DNA from: Azospirillum sp.
GTDB taxonomy: Bacteria; Pseudomonadota; Alphaproteobacteria; Azospirillales; Azospirillaceae
DNA length: 64,000 nt
Direction: 5' to 3'
NCBI GenBank assembly: GCA_027486405.1
Contig: JAIXPD010000060.1
Location: forward strand, 1 to 64,000
The notes under the pieces were generated by a model. It did no database searches. It saw only the letters and a list, made by a program, of their open reading frames with translations, and was not told where the DNA came from. The number at the start of each line of letters is the position of its first letter. Within the stretch, counting starts at the first letter, position 1. The position numbers were made by a program, and so were the translations under genes. Below are positions 56,767 through 64,000 of the stretch, piece after piece.

Positions 56767-58497
56767 ATGACGGTGGGCACGGGGGACGCGGTTTCGCTTC
56801 GGGGGGTGTGGGCGGTCTACGGACAGGCATCGGCGGAGGCCCGGCGTGTGATCGCCGCGCGCGCCGACCGGGCGGCGGTGGCCGCGACCGGCGTCGAGGT
56901 CGCCGTGGCCGGTCTGTCGCTGGACATCGGCGGTGGGGAGATCCTGGCGCTCCTCGGGCGGCTGGGATCGGGCAAATCAACCCTGCTGCGGCTGATGAAC
57001 CGGCTGGTCGATCCGGTCGCCGGAACGGTGACGGTCGGCGGGGTAGCGTTGGCCGATCTGTCGCCGCGCGCGCTCGCCGCCTTTCGCCGCGAACGGCTGG
57101 GCATGGTCTTCGCCTCCGCCGCCGCGTTGCTGGCCAACCGGACGGTCGCGGGCAATGTCGAATTCGCCCTGGAGGTGATGGGGCAGGGGCGGAGCCAGCG
57201 GCGCGAACGCGCCATGGCGGCGCTGTCGCAATTCGGACTGGCCGAGCGGGCGGGGGCGGCGCTGGCCGATTTGTCCGCCGCCGACCGGCTGCGCGTGGGC
57301 TTCGCCCGCGCCATCGTCACCGCGCCGCGCCTGCTGCTGATCGACGACCCCTTTGCCAGCCTGCCCGCGCTGGAGCGGTCGGAACTCACCGAGGATCTGG
57401 CCCGTGTGGCGCGCGCGTTGGGATCCACCATGGTGCTGGCGATGCGCGACGCCGAGGACGCTATGCGGGTGGCCGACCGGGTGGCGGTGCTGAAAGGCGG
57501 GGCGCTGGTGGCGGTGGACACGCCCGACGCGCTGCTGGAACGGTCGGATGAGAACGCCGAGGTCCGTTTCTTTCTGCACCGCATCGCCGAACAGCGGGCG
57601 GTGCGGCGGCGGGCCGAACGGCTGGACGGGGCGATCAAGGGCTTTGAGGCGGCGGTGACGCAGGCCTTGGGCGCGGTCGGCCAATCGGCGGGGGCGCTCG
57701 ACGCCACCGCCCGCACGCTGAAAGGCATTTCCAGCGAAACCGGCGGGCGGGTGATCGAAACCGCCGCGTCGGTCGGCCAGACCGCCGCCAGCGTCGGCGC
57801 GATGGAGGCGGCTGCTCAACAAATGGCCGGTTCGATGGATGAAATCGGGCAGCATGTCGGCCAATCGGTCGCCATCGCGTCCGCCGCCGTCGCCCAGGTG
57901 CAGGACACCGACGACAGCGTGCGTGGCCTGATCGGCGCGGCCCGCAGCATCGTCGGCATGGTCGGCGTCATCAGCGCCATCGCCGCGCGCACCCGCCTGC
58001 TGGCGCTGAACGCCACCATCGAATCGGCGCGGGCGGGGGAGGCGGGGAAGGGCTTCGCCGTCGTCGCCAGCGAGGTCAAGCAACTGGCCGAACAGACCGC
58101 GCGTGCGACGGAGCAGATCGCCGCACAGGCGGCGGGCATCCAGGCCACCACCGACGGGACCATCCAGGCGATCGCCCGCATCAAGGACACCATCGGCGAC
58201 ATGAACGCCCTGTCCGGCGCGGTGGCGGCGGCGGTGGAGCGGCAACGCAGCTCCGCCGACGACATCGGCCAGCGCATCGCCGAAGTGACGGCGACGGCGG
58301 AGGCGCTGAGCGCGGCCATCGAACGGTTCGGCAGCGGGGCCGAGCGCACCGACGCCGCCACCAGCCATGTGCTGGACGCCGCCGATGGTCTGGCCGCGTT
58401 GACCGACGGGCTGCGCGCGCGGGTGGACGGTTTTCTGGCCGACATCCGCGACGGCACGGCGGCGGACGGCGATCCGTCCAACCGCCGCGCCGGTTGA
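56767..58497 (+). CDS. Degenerate ProV-like ABC ATPase fused to a soluble chemoreceptor signalling domain
   Basis: This 576-aa soluble protein has two parts in one frame. Residues 1-270 follow ChoV/ProV of betaine importers: conserved N-terminal insert (10-58), intact Walker [10 protein letters not shown] (64-72), but Q-loop Gln changed to Ala116 (VFASAAALL), signature LSAAD (169-173) in place of LSGGM, Walker B ending Asp193-Asp194 instead of Asp-Glu, D-loop ASLP, and H-loop His replaced by Arg227. Residues 276-560 form a methyl-accepting signalling hairpin whose tip reads [19 protein letters not shown], with Arg408 and Arg410 in place of the usual Gln and Asn. No membrane segment is seen. 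The ATG at 56767 has AAGGAG upstream. I infer a receptor that senses nucleotide or transporter state for betaine-like compounds. Confidence 0.85.
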   Translation: MTVGTGDAVSLRGVWAVYGQASAEARRVIAARADRAAVAATGVEVAVAGLSLDIGGGEILALLGRLGSGKSTLLRLMNRLVDPVAGTVTVGGVALADLSPRALAAFRRERLGMVFASAAALLANRTVAGNVEFALEVMGQGRSQRRERAMAALSQFGLAERAGAALADLSAADRLRVGFARAIVTAPRLLLIDDPFASLPALERSELTEDLARVARALGSTMVLAMRDAEDAMRVADRVAVLKGGALVAVDTPDALLERSDENAEVRFFLHRIAEQRAVRRRAERLDGAIKGFEAAVTQALGAVGQSAGALDATARTLKGISSETGGRVIETAASVGQTAASVGAMEAAAQQMAGSMDEIGQHVGQSVAIASAAVAQVQDTDDSVRGLIGAARSIVGMVGVISAIAARTRLLALNATIESARAGEAGKGFAVVASEVKQLAEQTARATEQIAAQAAGIQATTDGTIQAIARIKDTIGDMNALSGAVAAAVERQRSSADDIGQRIAEVTATAEALSAAIERFGSGAERTDAATSHVLDAADGLAALTDGLRARVDGFLADIRDGTAADGDPSNRRAG

Positions 58498-58595
58498 TGG
58501 AACGGGTGTTTCATCATGCCGGCCTCCTGGCCCGTCTCCTGGTTTAATTCTTGCTTTCCCCCGGACCGACCGGATCGCCCGGAGGACGGTGGTGT

Positions 58596-58657
58596 CGCGG
58601 GTGGCAACACCCGCGTGCCCCTTGTTCCCGGACGGGAAACAGGCGACAGTTTGTCGC
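58596..58657 (+). promoter_or_regulatory. Three adjacent dyads before the second GlxA-type regulator
   Basis: CGCGGGTG-GCAA-CACCCGCG (58596-58615) is a perfect hairpin with a GCAA tetraloop after the fusion gene. TTCCCG-GA-CGGGAA lies at 58625-58638, and GCGACA-GTT-TGTCGC at 58643-58657, only 20 bp before the next start codon. The last carries the repeated GCGACA word and may be an autoregulatory site. Confidence 0.6.
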
Positions 58658-58677
58658 GCGGAACAAGGGAGAGCAGG

Positions 58678-59796
58678 ATGCCGGATGGCGCTTGGAACGG
58701 GGGGCCGCCGGGCGACGCGGCCAAACGCGCGACCGCGAAAGAAGCGGTGCTGTCGGTCGGCTTCATCCTGGCCAACCGCTTCACCTTGACCGCGCTCGCG
58801 ACCTTTCTCGACGCGCTGCGGCTGGCGGCGGACGATGGCGACGGATCGCGGCAAATCCGCTGCCGCTGGACCATCATGGGGTCGGGGGCCGAGCCGGTGC
58901 GGTCGAGCTGCGGCGTGTCCATCGGCGCGTGGGAGGCGTTCCAGGATCCGCGCGGCTTCCATTACATCGTCGTCGTCGGCGGTCTGCTCCACCCCGGCCC
59001 GCAATTGGACGACGAGACGGTCGCCTATCTGAAGGCGGCCGCCGCCGCCGGGGTGACGCTGGTCGGGGTCTGCACCGGCGGTTTCGCCCTGAGCCGCATC
59101 GGCCTGATGAACCGGCGGCGCTGCTGCGTGAGCTGGTATCACTACAGCGATTATGTGGAGGAGTTCCCGGACGTCGAGCCGGTGGCCGATCAGCTCTACG
59201 TCGTTGACCGCGACCGCATCACCTGTTCGGGCGGTGCCGGGGTGGCCGATCTGGCCGCGTACCTGATCGAACGGCATCTGGGCCGGGCCTGCGCGCAGAA
59301 GACCATGCACATCATGCTGATCGACAAGGCCCGTCCCGCCAACCAGCCGCAACCCCAGCCGCCGACCCACAACGAGGTGGTGAACGACCGGGTGCGCCGC
59401 GCCCTGCTGCTGATGGAACAGCATCTGGCCGATCCGCTGACGGTCGAGGACATCGCCCGCAAGGTCAACATCAGCACCCGCCAGTTCGAACGGCTGTTCC
59501 GCTTTTCCACCGGCGTGAGTCCGACCGCCTTTTACCGGGTGCTGCGCCTGCGCTATGGCCTGTGGCTGCTGCGCAACTCGACCCGCTCCATCACCGACAT
59601 CGCGGTGGAGTGCGGGTTTGCCGATTGCGCCCATTTCTCGCGCCAATTCCGCGAGGGGTTCGGCGTGTCCCCGTCCGCCCTGCGGCGCGGCGGGCCGGAG
59701 GTGGAGGGACTGACCCTGCCCACCGACGGCCCGTCGGCCCTGCTGCGCGCCTTCGATCTGCGCAGCGTTCCGCCGGACCGGCGGATTTACGAGTAG
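58678..59796 (+). CDS. Second GlxA-family AraC-type regulator, betaine cluster
   Basis: This 372-aa regulator has the same plan as the gene at 55771: amidotransferase-like domain (about 25-210; GVCTGGFALSRIGLM) and AraC domain (about 245-340; VEDIARKVNISTRQFERLFRFSTG, IAVECGFADCAHFSRQFREGFG). The ATG at 58678 follows AGGGAGAGCAGG and begins homology after a short variable tail. Which of the two is the true GbdR functional equivalent cannot be told from the sequence; this one is closer in length to GbdR. It has a Gly/Pro-rich N-terminal leader of about 20 residues and a Pro/Gln-rich linker near 222-232. Confidence 0.88.
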   Translation: MPDGAWNGGPPGDAAKRATAKEAVLSVGFILANRFTLTALATFLDALRLAADDGDGSRQIRCRWTIMGSGAEPVRSSCGVSIGAWEAFQDPRGFHYIVVVGGLLHPGPQLDDETVAYLKAAAAAGVTLVGVCTGGFALSRIGLMNRRRCCVSWYHYSDYVEEFPDVEPVADQLYVVDRDRITCSGGAGVADLAAYLIERHLGRACAQKTMHIMLIDKARPANQPQPQPPTHNEVVNDRVRRALLLMEQHLADPLTVEDIARKVNISTRQFERLFRFSTGVSPTAFYRVLRLRYGLWLLRNSTRSITDIAVECGFADCAHFSRQFREGFGVSPSALRRGGPEVEGLTLPTDGPSALLRAFDLRSVPPDRRIYE

Positions 59797-59805
59797 AAAT
59801 GGCGA

Positions 59806-60618
59806 TCACACCGTGACCGTCCAGGATCGAATCTCGTCCAGGCGTCGTTGCGCTGCCGTGTCGTCACCGCCCTGGGCCGGGTGGAATCCGGGGACAAAGA
59901 AGCGCAACCAGGGCAGGGCCTGGCGGGGAAAATAGCCCGATGGCCGGAACAGGAAACGGGCCGCCTCCACCCAGGTCCGGGCGCGCCACAGGCCGCCGAC
60001 CCGGTGGACGTTGTCCAGCGTTTGCACCATGGTTTCCACCAGCATCAACAGGCTGATGTAGAGCATCCACAGGGTCCGCCGCCAATAGCCGCCGCCCAAG
60101 GCGCAGTACACCTCGAAGGCGACGGCGCGGTGTTCGTGCTCCTCCGCCGAATGCCACAGCCACAGGGCGCGCAGGGCGGGGGGTGCCCCGTCCAACCACA
60201 CCTCGTCCCGCAACAGGGCGTCGCCCTGGGTGGCGGTGAAATGCTCGTACGCGATGACGATGGCCAACTTGTTCAGCACGCTCATCCCGCGCCCCTGCTT
60301 GATTCGCCAGCCGATGATGGGCGCGAGGACGAAACGCAGCCCCTGTTCCTCCAGCCGTCGGTTCAGGCGGACATGCACGCCGGTGTGCGCCGCCTCCTGC
60401 CGGATGAAGCGGTCGATGTCGTCGCGCAGGGTGGGGTCGGTGATGGCGGGAAGCGCCTCCCGCAGGGTGGCGATGAAGTATTTCTCGCCGGTTGGCAACA
60501 TCAGGGAGCTGGCGTTGAACATTTGACTGCGCCAAACGTCACCACCAAGCCAATTGACGGACAACGTTTCCAGGGCCGCATCATCAAGCGTGAAGCGGCG
60601 GACCACAAGATCCGACAT
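59806..60618 (-). CDS. Predicted metal-dependent hydrolase (COG3687-type)
   Basis: This 270-aa helical protein resembles the predicted metal-dependent hydrolase family with a ferritin-like di-metal centre. Candidate ligands are in RQEAAHTGVH, AYEHFTA and HSAEEHEHRAVAFE. The segment WLGGDVWRSQMFNASSLMLPTGEKYF is the family's N-terminal block. A start at 60618 has GGAGGA upstream and is preferred. It is convergent with the regulator before it (9 bp) and divergent from a TetR gene. Function of the family is not established; a hydroxylase or lipid-modifying role has been suggested by structure only. Confidence 0.8.
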   Translation of the reverse strand: MSDLVVRRFTLDDAALETLSVNWLGGDVWRSQMFNASSLMLPTGEKYFIATLREALPAITDPTLRDDIDRFIRQEAAHTGVHVRLNRRLEEQGLRFVLAPIIGWRIKQGRGMSVLNKLAIVIAYEHFTATQGDALLRDEVWLDGAPPALRALWLWHSAEEHEHRAVAFEVYCALGGGYWRRTLWMLYISLLMLVETMVQTLDNVHRVGGLWRARTWVEAARFLFRPSGYFPRQALPWLRFFVPGFHPAQGGDDTAAQRRLDEIRSWTVTV

Positions 60619-60721
60619 GGGATCCTCCATTTGTCTGGTCGGTGCTGTTTTTGATCTGGACGAGGGCAGGATAGCGAGGGATGGTGTGCGGGCAAACTCG
60701 CTTTCCCGGACCAGCACGGCG

Positions 60722-61420
60722 ATGACCGACGATACGGATCAACAGCTTGATTCCATGAGAAAAAAGCCGAGACAGCCGCGCGCGTGGCGCACGGTGGCGA
60801 CGATTTTCGAAGCGACCGTTCAGATTTTGGCCCGGCATGGCGAAGGCGGTTTGACCACCAACCGGGTGGCGGAACGGGCGGGTGTCTCCATCGGCACGCT
60901 GTACCAGTATTTTCCCGGCATGGACGCGATCATTCTGGCGATGATTGACTGGCGGCGGCGGCAGATCGTCGCCGATCTGGAAAAGATGCTGGCGGCGGCG
61001 GGCGCGTCCAACGACGATCCGGCGGTCCACACCCGGCTGTACATCCGCACGCTGGTGCAGGCGTTCGGCATCCCCGCGCCCGGGACCGGCCCGCTGCTGC
61101 GCCGGGCGTGGCTGCTGGACCACACGCCCGAATGCATCGCCATGATGCAGGACACGGTGGCGCTGACCCACGCGGCGCTGGTGCAACGGGCGCACCCGGA
61201 TTACCCGCCGCCCAGCCCTGCCGACCTGTTCGTGGCCACCCGTGGGGTGATGGGGGCGATCCGCGCGGCGGTGCTGGAAGGCTCCGACCTGCCGGGAACC
61301 CAAGCGTTCGAAGACGCGCTGACGACGATCACCCTGGCCCTGACCCGCCGCCCCACTGGATCGCGACACGAATCGCGACACGGCGACGCAGTGGGCGGGG
61401 GAGAATCGGGGCCAACTTGA
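60722..61420 (+). CDS. TetR-family transcriptional regulator
   Basis: This 232-aa regulator has a TetR helix-turn-helix (RTVATIFEATVQILARHGEGG then TNRVAERAGVSIGTLYQYFPGMDAI) and a C-terminal ligand domain. It is divergent from the predicted hydrolase with 103 bp between starts and probably represses it. It is not BetI: the BetI-specific NGIISHYFQDKNGL pattern is absent. The C-terminal tail is His/Arg/Gly-rich and probably disordered. Confidence 0.88.
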   Translation: MTDDTDQQLDSMRKKPRQPRAWRTVATIFEATVQILARHGEGGLTTNRVAERAGVSIGTLYQYFPGMDAIILAMIDWRRRQIVADLEKMLAAAGASNDDPAVHTRLYIRTLVQAFGIPAPGTGPLLRRAWLLDHTPECIAMMQDTVALTHAALVQRAHPDYPPPSPADLFVATRGVMGAIRAAVLEGSDLPGTQAFEDALTTITLALTRRPTGSRHESRHGDAVGGGESGPT

Positions 61421-61759
61421 ACGTTTCCGACGATGCTGTCGCTTGCGTTCAAATGGAATGGCCACTCTGTTCTAGCCTGTCCGATCCATTCAGCTTTCTA
61501 CTGATCCCTGCGAAAAGCGCGAGGCAGGCATGTCCAACCAGTCGATCGTCTCACCCATCCCAACGCGGTTTCGCATCTTGAGCATTGGGGCCGCGCGTGG
61601 CGGAATCCGGGATCCAAGAAGACCGGCGTCGTCACCGTCGGGGCGGGTGGGTGCGGGCCGACGGTTGCCTGTCATCGGGCCGAAGGGCCTGAGGCCCGGC
61701 TGACCATCCCCCCCCAGGACCGACGCCCGTCCATCCTTTGATGCACAAGGACCTTGCCC
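61421..61759. other. Upstream region of serine dehydratase
   Basis: This 339-bp gap has one TGTCGC word at 61437-61442 but no 21-bp partner. GGGCC-GAAGGGCCTGA-GGCCC near 61677 can form a hairpin. No riboswitch fold or gene was recognised. Confidence 0.45.
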
Positions 61760-63139
61760 ATGGCCGTCAGCGTCTTCGATGTGTTCAAGATCGGCATCGG
61801 GCCGTCCAGTTCGCACACCGTCGGGCCGATGAAGGCCGCCGCCGCCTTCGTCACCGGTCTGGCCGACCGCGCCGACCGGACGGCGGTGGAGCGGGTGACG
61901 GCGGAGCTGTACGGCTCGCTCGCCCTGACCGGCGTCGGCCACGCCACCGACAGCGCGGTGCTGCTGGGGTTGTTGGGGGAATGGCCCGACACCGTCGATC
62001 CCGAACGGATCCCGGCCCTGGTCGAGGGGATTCGGCGCGACCGGCGGCTGGCGCTGGGCGGCGGTCCCGTCATCGCCTTTGACCCCGACCGGGATTTGCT
62101 GCTGCACAAGGGCGAGACGCTGCCCGGCCACCCCAACGGCATGCGGCTGACCGCGCGCGACGCCGCCGGAACCCTGCTCGACACCCGCGTCTATTACTCC
62201 GTCGGCGGCGGCTTCGTCGTGACGGAGGAGGAGTTGCACCGCAACGAACCCGCGCCCGGGGTGCCCGACGTTCCCTATGATTTCAACTCCGCCGACGAGA
62301 TGCTGGCGTTGGCGCGGGACAGCGGGCGCAGCATCGCCGCCCTGGTCCGCGACAACGAGCGCGTCACCCGCAGCGACGAGGAGATCGATGAGGGGATGCG
62401 CCGCATCTGGGGGGCGATGAAAGGCTGCGTGGCGCGTGGCATCACCCAGGACGGCGTTCTGCCCGGTGGACTGAAGGTGCGCCGCCGCGCCGCCGCGCTC
62501 TACCGCGACGCGTGCAGCAAGGCGGAATCGGCGCTGCGCGACCCGATGGCGGTGATGGACTGGATCAGCGTCTACGCCATCGCGGTGAACGAGGAAAACG
62601 CCGCCGGTGGACGGGTGGTGACGGCCCCGACCAACGGGGCGGCGGGCATCGTTCCGGCGGTGCTGCATTACTACGACCGCTTTTGCCACAACGCCAGCGA
62701 GCGCGGGATCTTCGATTTCCTGCTGACCGCCACCGCCATCGCCACGCTCTACAAAAAGAACGCCTCAATCTCCGGGGCGGAGGTCGGGTGCCAGGGCGAG
62801 GTCGGGGTGGCCTGTTCGATGGCGGCGGGCGGGCTGGCCGCCGCGATGGGCGGAACCCCGGCGCAGATCGAAAACGCCGCCGAAATCGGCATGGAGCACA
62901 ATCTGGGCCTGACCTGCGACCCCATCGGCGGGCTGGTGCAGATCCCCTGCATCGAACGCAACGCGATCGGCGCGGTCAAGGCGATCAACGCCGCCCGTCT
63001 GGCCCTGAACAGCGACGGCCTGCACCATGTCTCGCTCGACAAGGTGATCCGCACCATGCGGGAAACCGGGGCCGACATGCAGACGAAATACAAGGAAACG
63101 TCGCTTGGCGGCTTGGCCGTCAACGTCGTCGAGTGCTGA
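61760..63139 (+). CDS. sdaA: L-serine ammonia-lyase (iron-sulfur type)
   Basis: This 459-aa single-chain serine dehydratase converts L-serine to pyruvate and ammonia using a 4Fe-4S cluster. The N-terminal domain begins [19 protein letters not shown]; the cluster cysteines lie in [26 protein letters not shown] and PCIERNAIG, and the chain ends in the typical C-terminal Cys (VNVVEC). A TTG two codons earlier could also start it; ATG 61760 has CAAGG nearby. In Pseudomonas a serine dehydratase sits in the glycine betaine cluster, taking glycine-derived serine to pyruvate, which fits here. Confidence 0.93.
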   Translation: MAVSVFDVFKIGIGPSSSHTVGPMKAAAAFVTGLADRADRTAVERVTAELYGSLALTGVGHATDSAVLLGLLGEWPDTVDPERIPALVEGIRRDRRLALGGGPVIAFDPDRDLLLHKGETLPGHPNGMRLTARDAAGTLLDTRVYYSVGGGFVVTEEELHRNEPAPGVPDVPYDFNSADEMLALARDSGRSIAALVRDNERVTRSDEEIDEGMRRIWGAMKGCVARGITQDGVLPGGLKVRRRAAALYRDACSKAESALRDPMAVMDWISVYAIAVNEENAAGGRVVTAPTNGAAGIVPAVLHYYDRFCHNASERGIFDFLLTATAIATLYKKNASISGAEVGCQGEVGVACSMAAGGLAAAMGGTPAQIENAAEIGMEHNLGLTCDPIGGLVQIPCIERNAIGAVKAINAARLALNSDGLHHVSLDKVIRTMRETGADMQTKYKETSLGGLAVNVVEC

Positions 63140-63202
63140 TCCGTTCACCCCGGCGGGACAGGGACGCGCCATGACGATCCTGCCCGCCGGTCTGCGCGCA
63201 AA

Positions 63203-63239
63203 TGCGACGGCCTGTCGCAATCCTGCGGTGATCTGTCGC
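63203..63239 (+). promoter_or_regulatory. TGTCGC repeats upstream of the dgcA-type gene
   Basis: TGCGAC-GGCCT-GTCGCA (63203-63219) is an inverted repeat, and TGTCGC at 63213 and 63234 form direct repeats exactly 21 bp apart. The spacing equals that upstream of gbcA, supporting a common AraC-type activator. Confidence 0.65.
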
Positions 63240-63306
63240 GGGTTGGCAGGTTTCCTTGACGATCCGGTGACATCCTTTTTCCATCGACAGTGAGAAGCGA
63301 GCCGCC

Positions 63307-64000
63307 ATGCCGTCGCCCGCCGAAACCCTTCTCAAGCCCTTGACGATCAAGCATCTGACCCTGCGCAACCGGGTCATGAGCACCAGCCACGCGCCGGGAT
63401 ACGGATCGGAGGGCAAACCCAAGGAACGCTACCAGCTCTACCACGAGGAAAAGGCCAAGGGGGGCATCGCGCTGACCATGTTCGGCGGCTCCTCCTCGGT
63501 CGCGGTGGACAGCCCGGCGGCCCCGTGGAACCAGATCTCCGTCGCCGACGACAGCGTGATTCCGTTTCTGCGCGAGTTCTCCGACCGGGTCCACCGGCAT
63601 GGCGCGGCGCTGATGATCCAGTTGACCCATATGGGGCGGCGCACGCGTTGGGACACGGAGCATTGGTTGCCCACCGTCTCGGCCTCGGCCCGGCGGGAAC
63701 CGGCGCACCGCAACACGCCCAAGGAGATGGAAGACTGGGATTTCAAGCGGATCATCGCCAGCTTTGCGGCGGCGGCCCGCCGCTGCAAGGAAGGCGGGCT
63801 GGACGGGTTCGAGCTGTCCGCCGCCCATGGCCATCTGATTGACCAGTTTTGGAGTCCGTCGGTCAACCGCCGCACCGACAAATACGGCGGCAGCCTGGAA
63901 AACCGCATGCGTTTCGGCATCGAGGTGTTCGAGGCCATCCGGGCGGAGGTCGGCGACGACTACATCGTCGGCATCCGCATGTCGGGCGACGAGCTGATCG
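63307..64000 (+). CDS. dgcA: DgcA-type dimethylglycine demethylase (5-prime part)
   Basis: The first 231 residues of an old-yellow-enzyme/trimethylamine-dehydrogenase-like flavoprotein are present; the gene runs off the window. The FMN barrel shows [49 protein letters not shown], and the catalytic-type [14 protein letters not shown] with [19 protein letters not shown]. This closely follows Pseudomonas DgcA, which demethylates dimethylglycine to sarcosine; a proline-betaine demethylase (StcD) is the alternative. The paired TGTCGC sites upstream link it to gbcA. Confidence 0.82.
   Translation, partial: MPSPAETLLKPLTIKHLTLRNRVMSTSHAPGYGSEGKPKERYQLYHEEKAKGGIALTMFGGSSSVAVDSPAAPWNQISVADDSVIPFLREFSDRVHRHGAALMIQLTHMGRRTRWDTEHWLPTVSASARREPAHRNTPKEMEDWDFKRIIASFAAAARRCKEGGLDGFELSAAHGHLIDQFWSPSVNRRTDKYGGSLENRMRFGIEVFEAIRAEVGDDYIVGIRMSGDELI

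Noticed and set aside
60722-61420. TetR gene as betI
   Set aside because: Its recognition helix and the rest of the domain do not match BetI, and it is divergent from an unrelated gene.
61421-61759. Glycine riboswitch before serine dehydratase
   Set aside because: A CCGAAGGG word is present, but the paired aptamer stems and purine-rich core could not be found.

Overview
The window is GC-rich, densely packed chromosomal DNA from an alphaproteobacterium, probably a member of the Rhodospirillales close to Azospirillum. This rests on several things: the DctB/DctD/DctA system with a sigma-54 promoter, a Tlp1-like chemoreceptor ending in a PilZ domain, an ECF-type BioMNY biotin transporter, an RpiR-type IolR, and an aerobic demethylating route for glycine betaine. 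No rRNA, tRNA, CRISPR array, phage or intact insertion sequence was seen. The content is almost entirely sensing and uptake of small plant- or root-type nutrients: C4-dicarboxylates, tartrate, inositol, choline/betaine and biotin.

Layout. 0-8.2 kb: a five-gene block with an OmpR-type regulator, a three-gene AfuABC-type ABC importer and a hybrid sensor kinase. 8.3-10.5 kb: D-tartrate dehydratase with a divergent LysR regulator. 10.6-12.5 kb: a PAS-GGDEF-EAL protein. 12.5-19.3 kb: dctD, dctB, dctA and aspA on the minus strand, with a convincing sigma-54 promoter and paired upstream dyads in front of aspA, and a 218-bp inverted-repeat element between dctB and dctA. 19.7-22.7 kb: a small exported protein and a PilZ-containing chemoreceptor. 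22.8-28.7 kb: bioMNY, an acyl-CoA ligase, a thiolase-like protein lacking one catalytic Cys, and an MFS transporter, all tightly overlapped. 28.8-32.3 kb: a quinone-reductase-like enzyme and gbcB/gbcA, the Rieske system for glycine betaine demethylation. 32.5-51.8 kb: a complete myo-inositol catabolism and uptake region (iolB, iolR, a chemoreceptor, iolG and a paralogue, an ABC importer, iolA, iolE, iolD, iolC), interrupted by a general porin and a structured non-coding stretch. 52.2-64 kb: betA/betB, two GlxA-type AraC regulators, an ABC-ATPase/chemoreceptor fusion, a metal-dependent hydrolase with a TetR regulator, L-serine dehydratase, and the start of a dimethylglycine-demethylase-type flavoprotein cut by the window edge.

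How the genes fit together. Choline goes to betaine (betA, betB), then to dimethylglycine (gbcAB), then onward (dgcA-type), with serine dehydratase taking the one-carbon/glycine end product to pyruvate. The two halves of this pathway are separated by the inositol region, but repeats of TGTCGC/GCGACA occur in front of gbcA, dgcA and both GlxA-type regulators, twice at 21-bp spacing, suggesting one regulon. The inositol genes appear to share IolR operators of the form (A/G)GAA-N6-TTC(C/T).

The most unusual object is the protein at 56767-58497. It is a ProV/ChoV-like ABC ATPase whose Walker A is intact but whose Q-loop, signature, catalytic Glu, D-loop and H-loop are all altered, fused in one reading frame to a complete soluble methyl-accepting chemotaxis signalling domain with a modified tip. 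It lies directly behind a betaine-type regulator and could be a receptor that reads transporter state.
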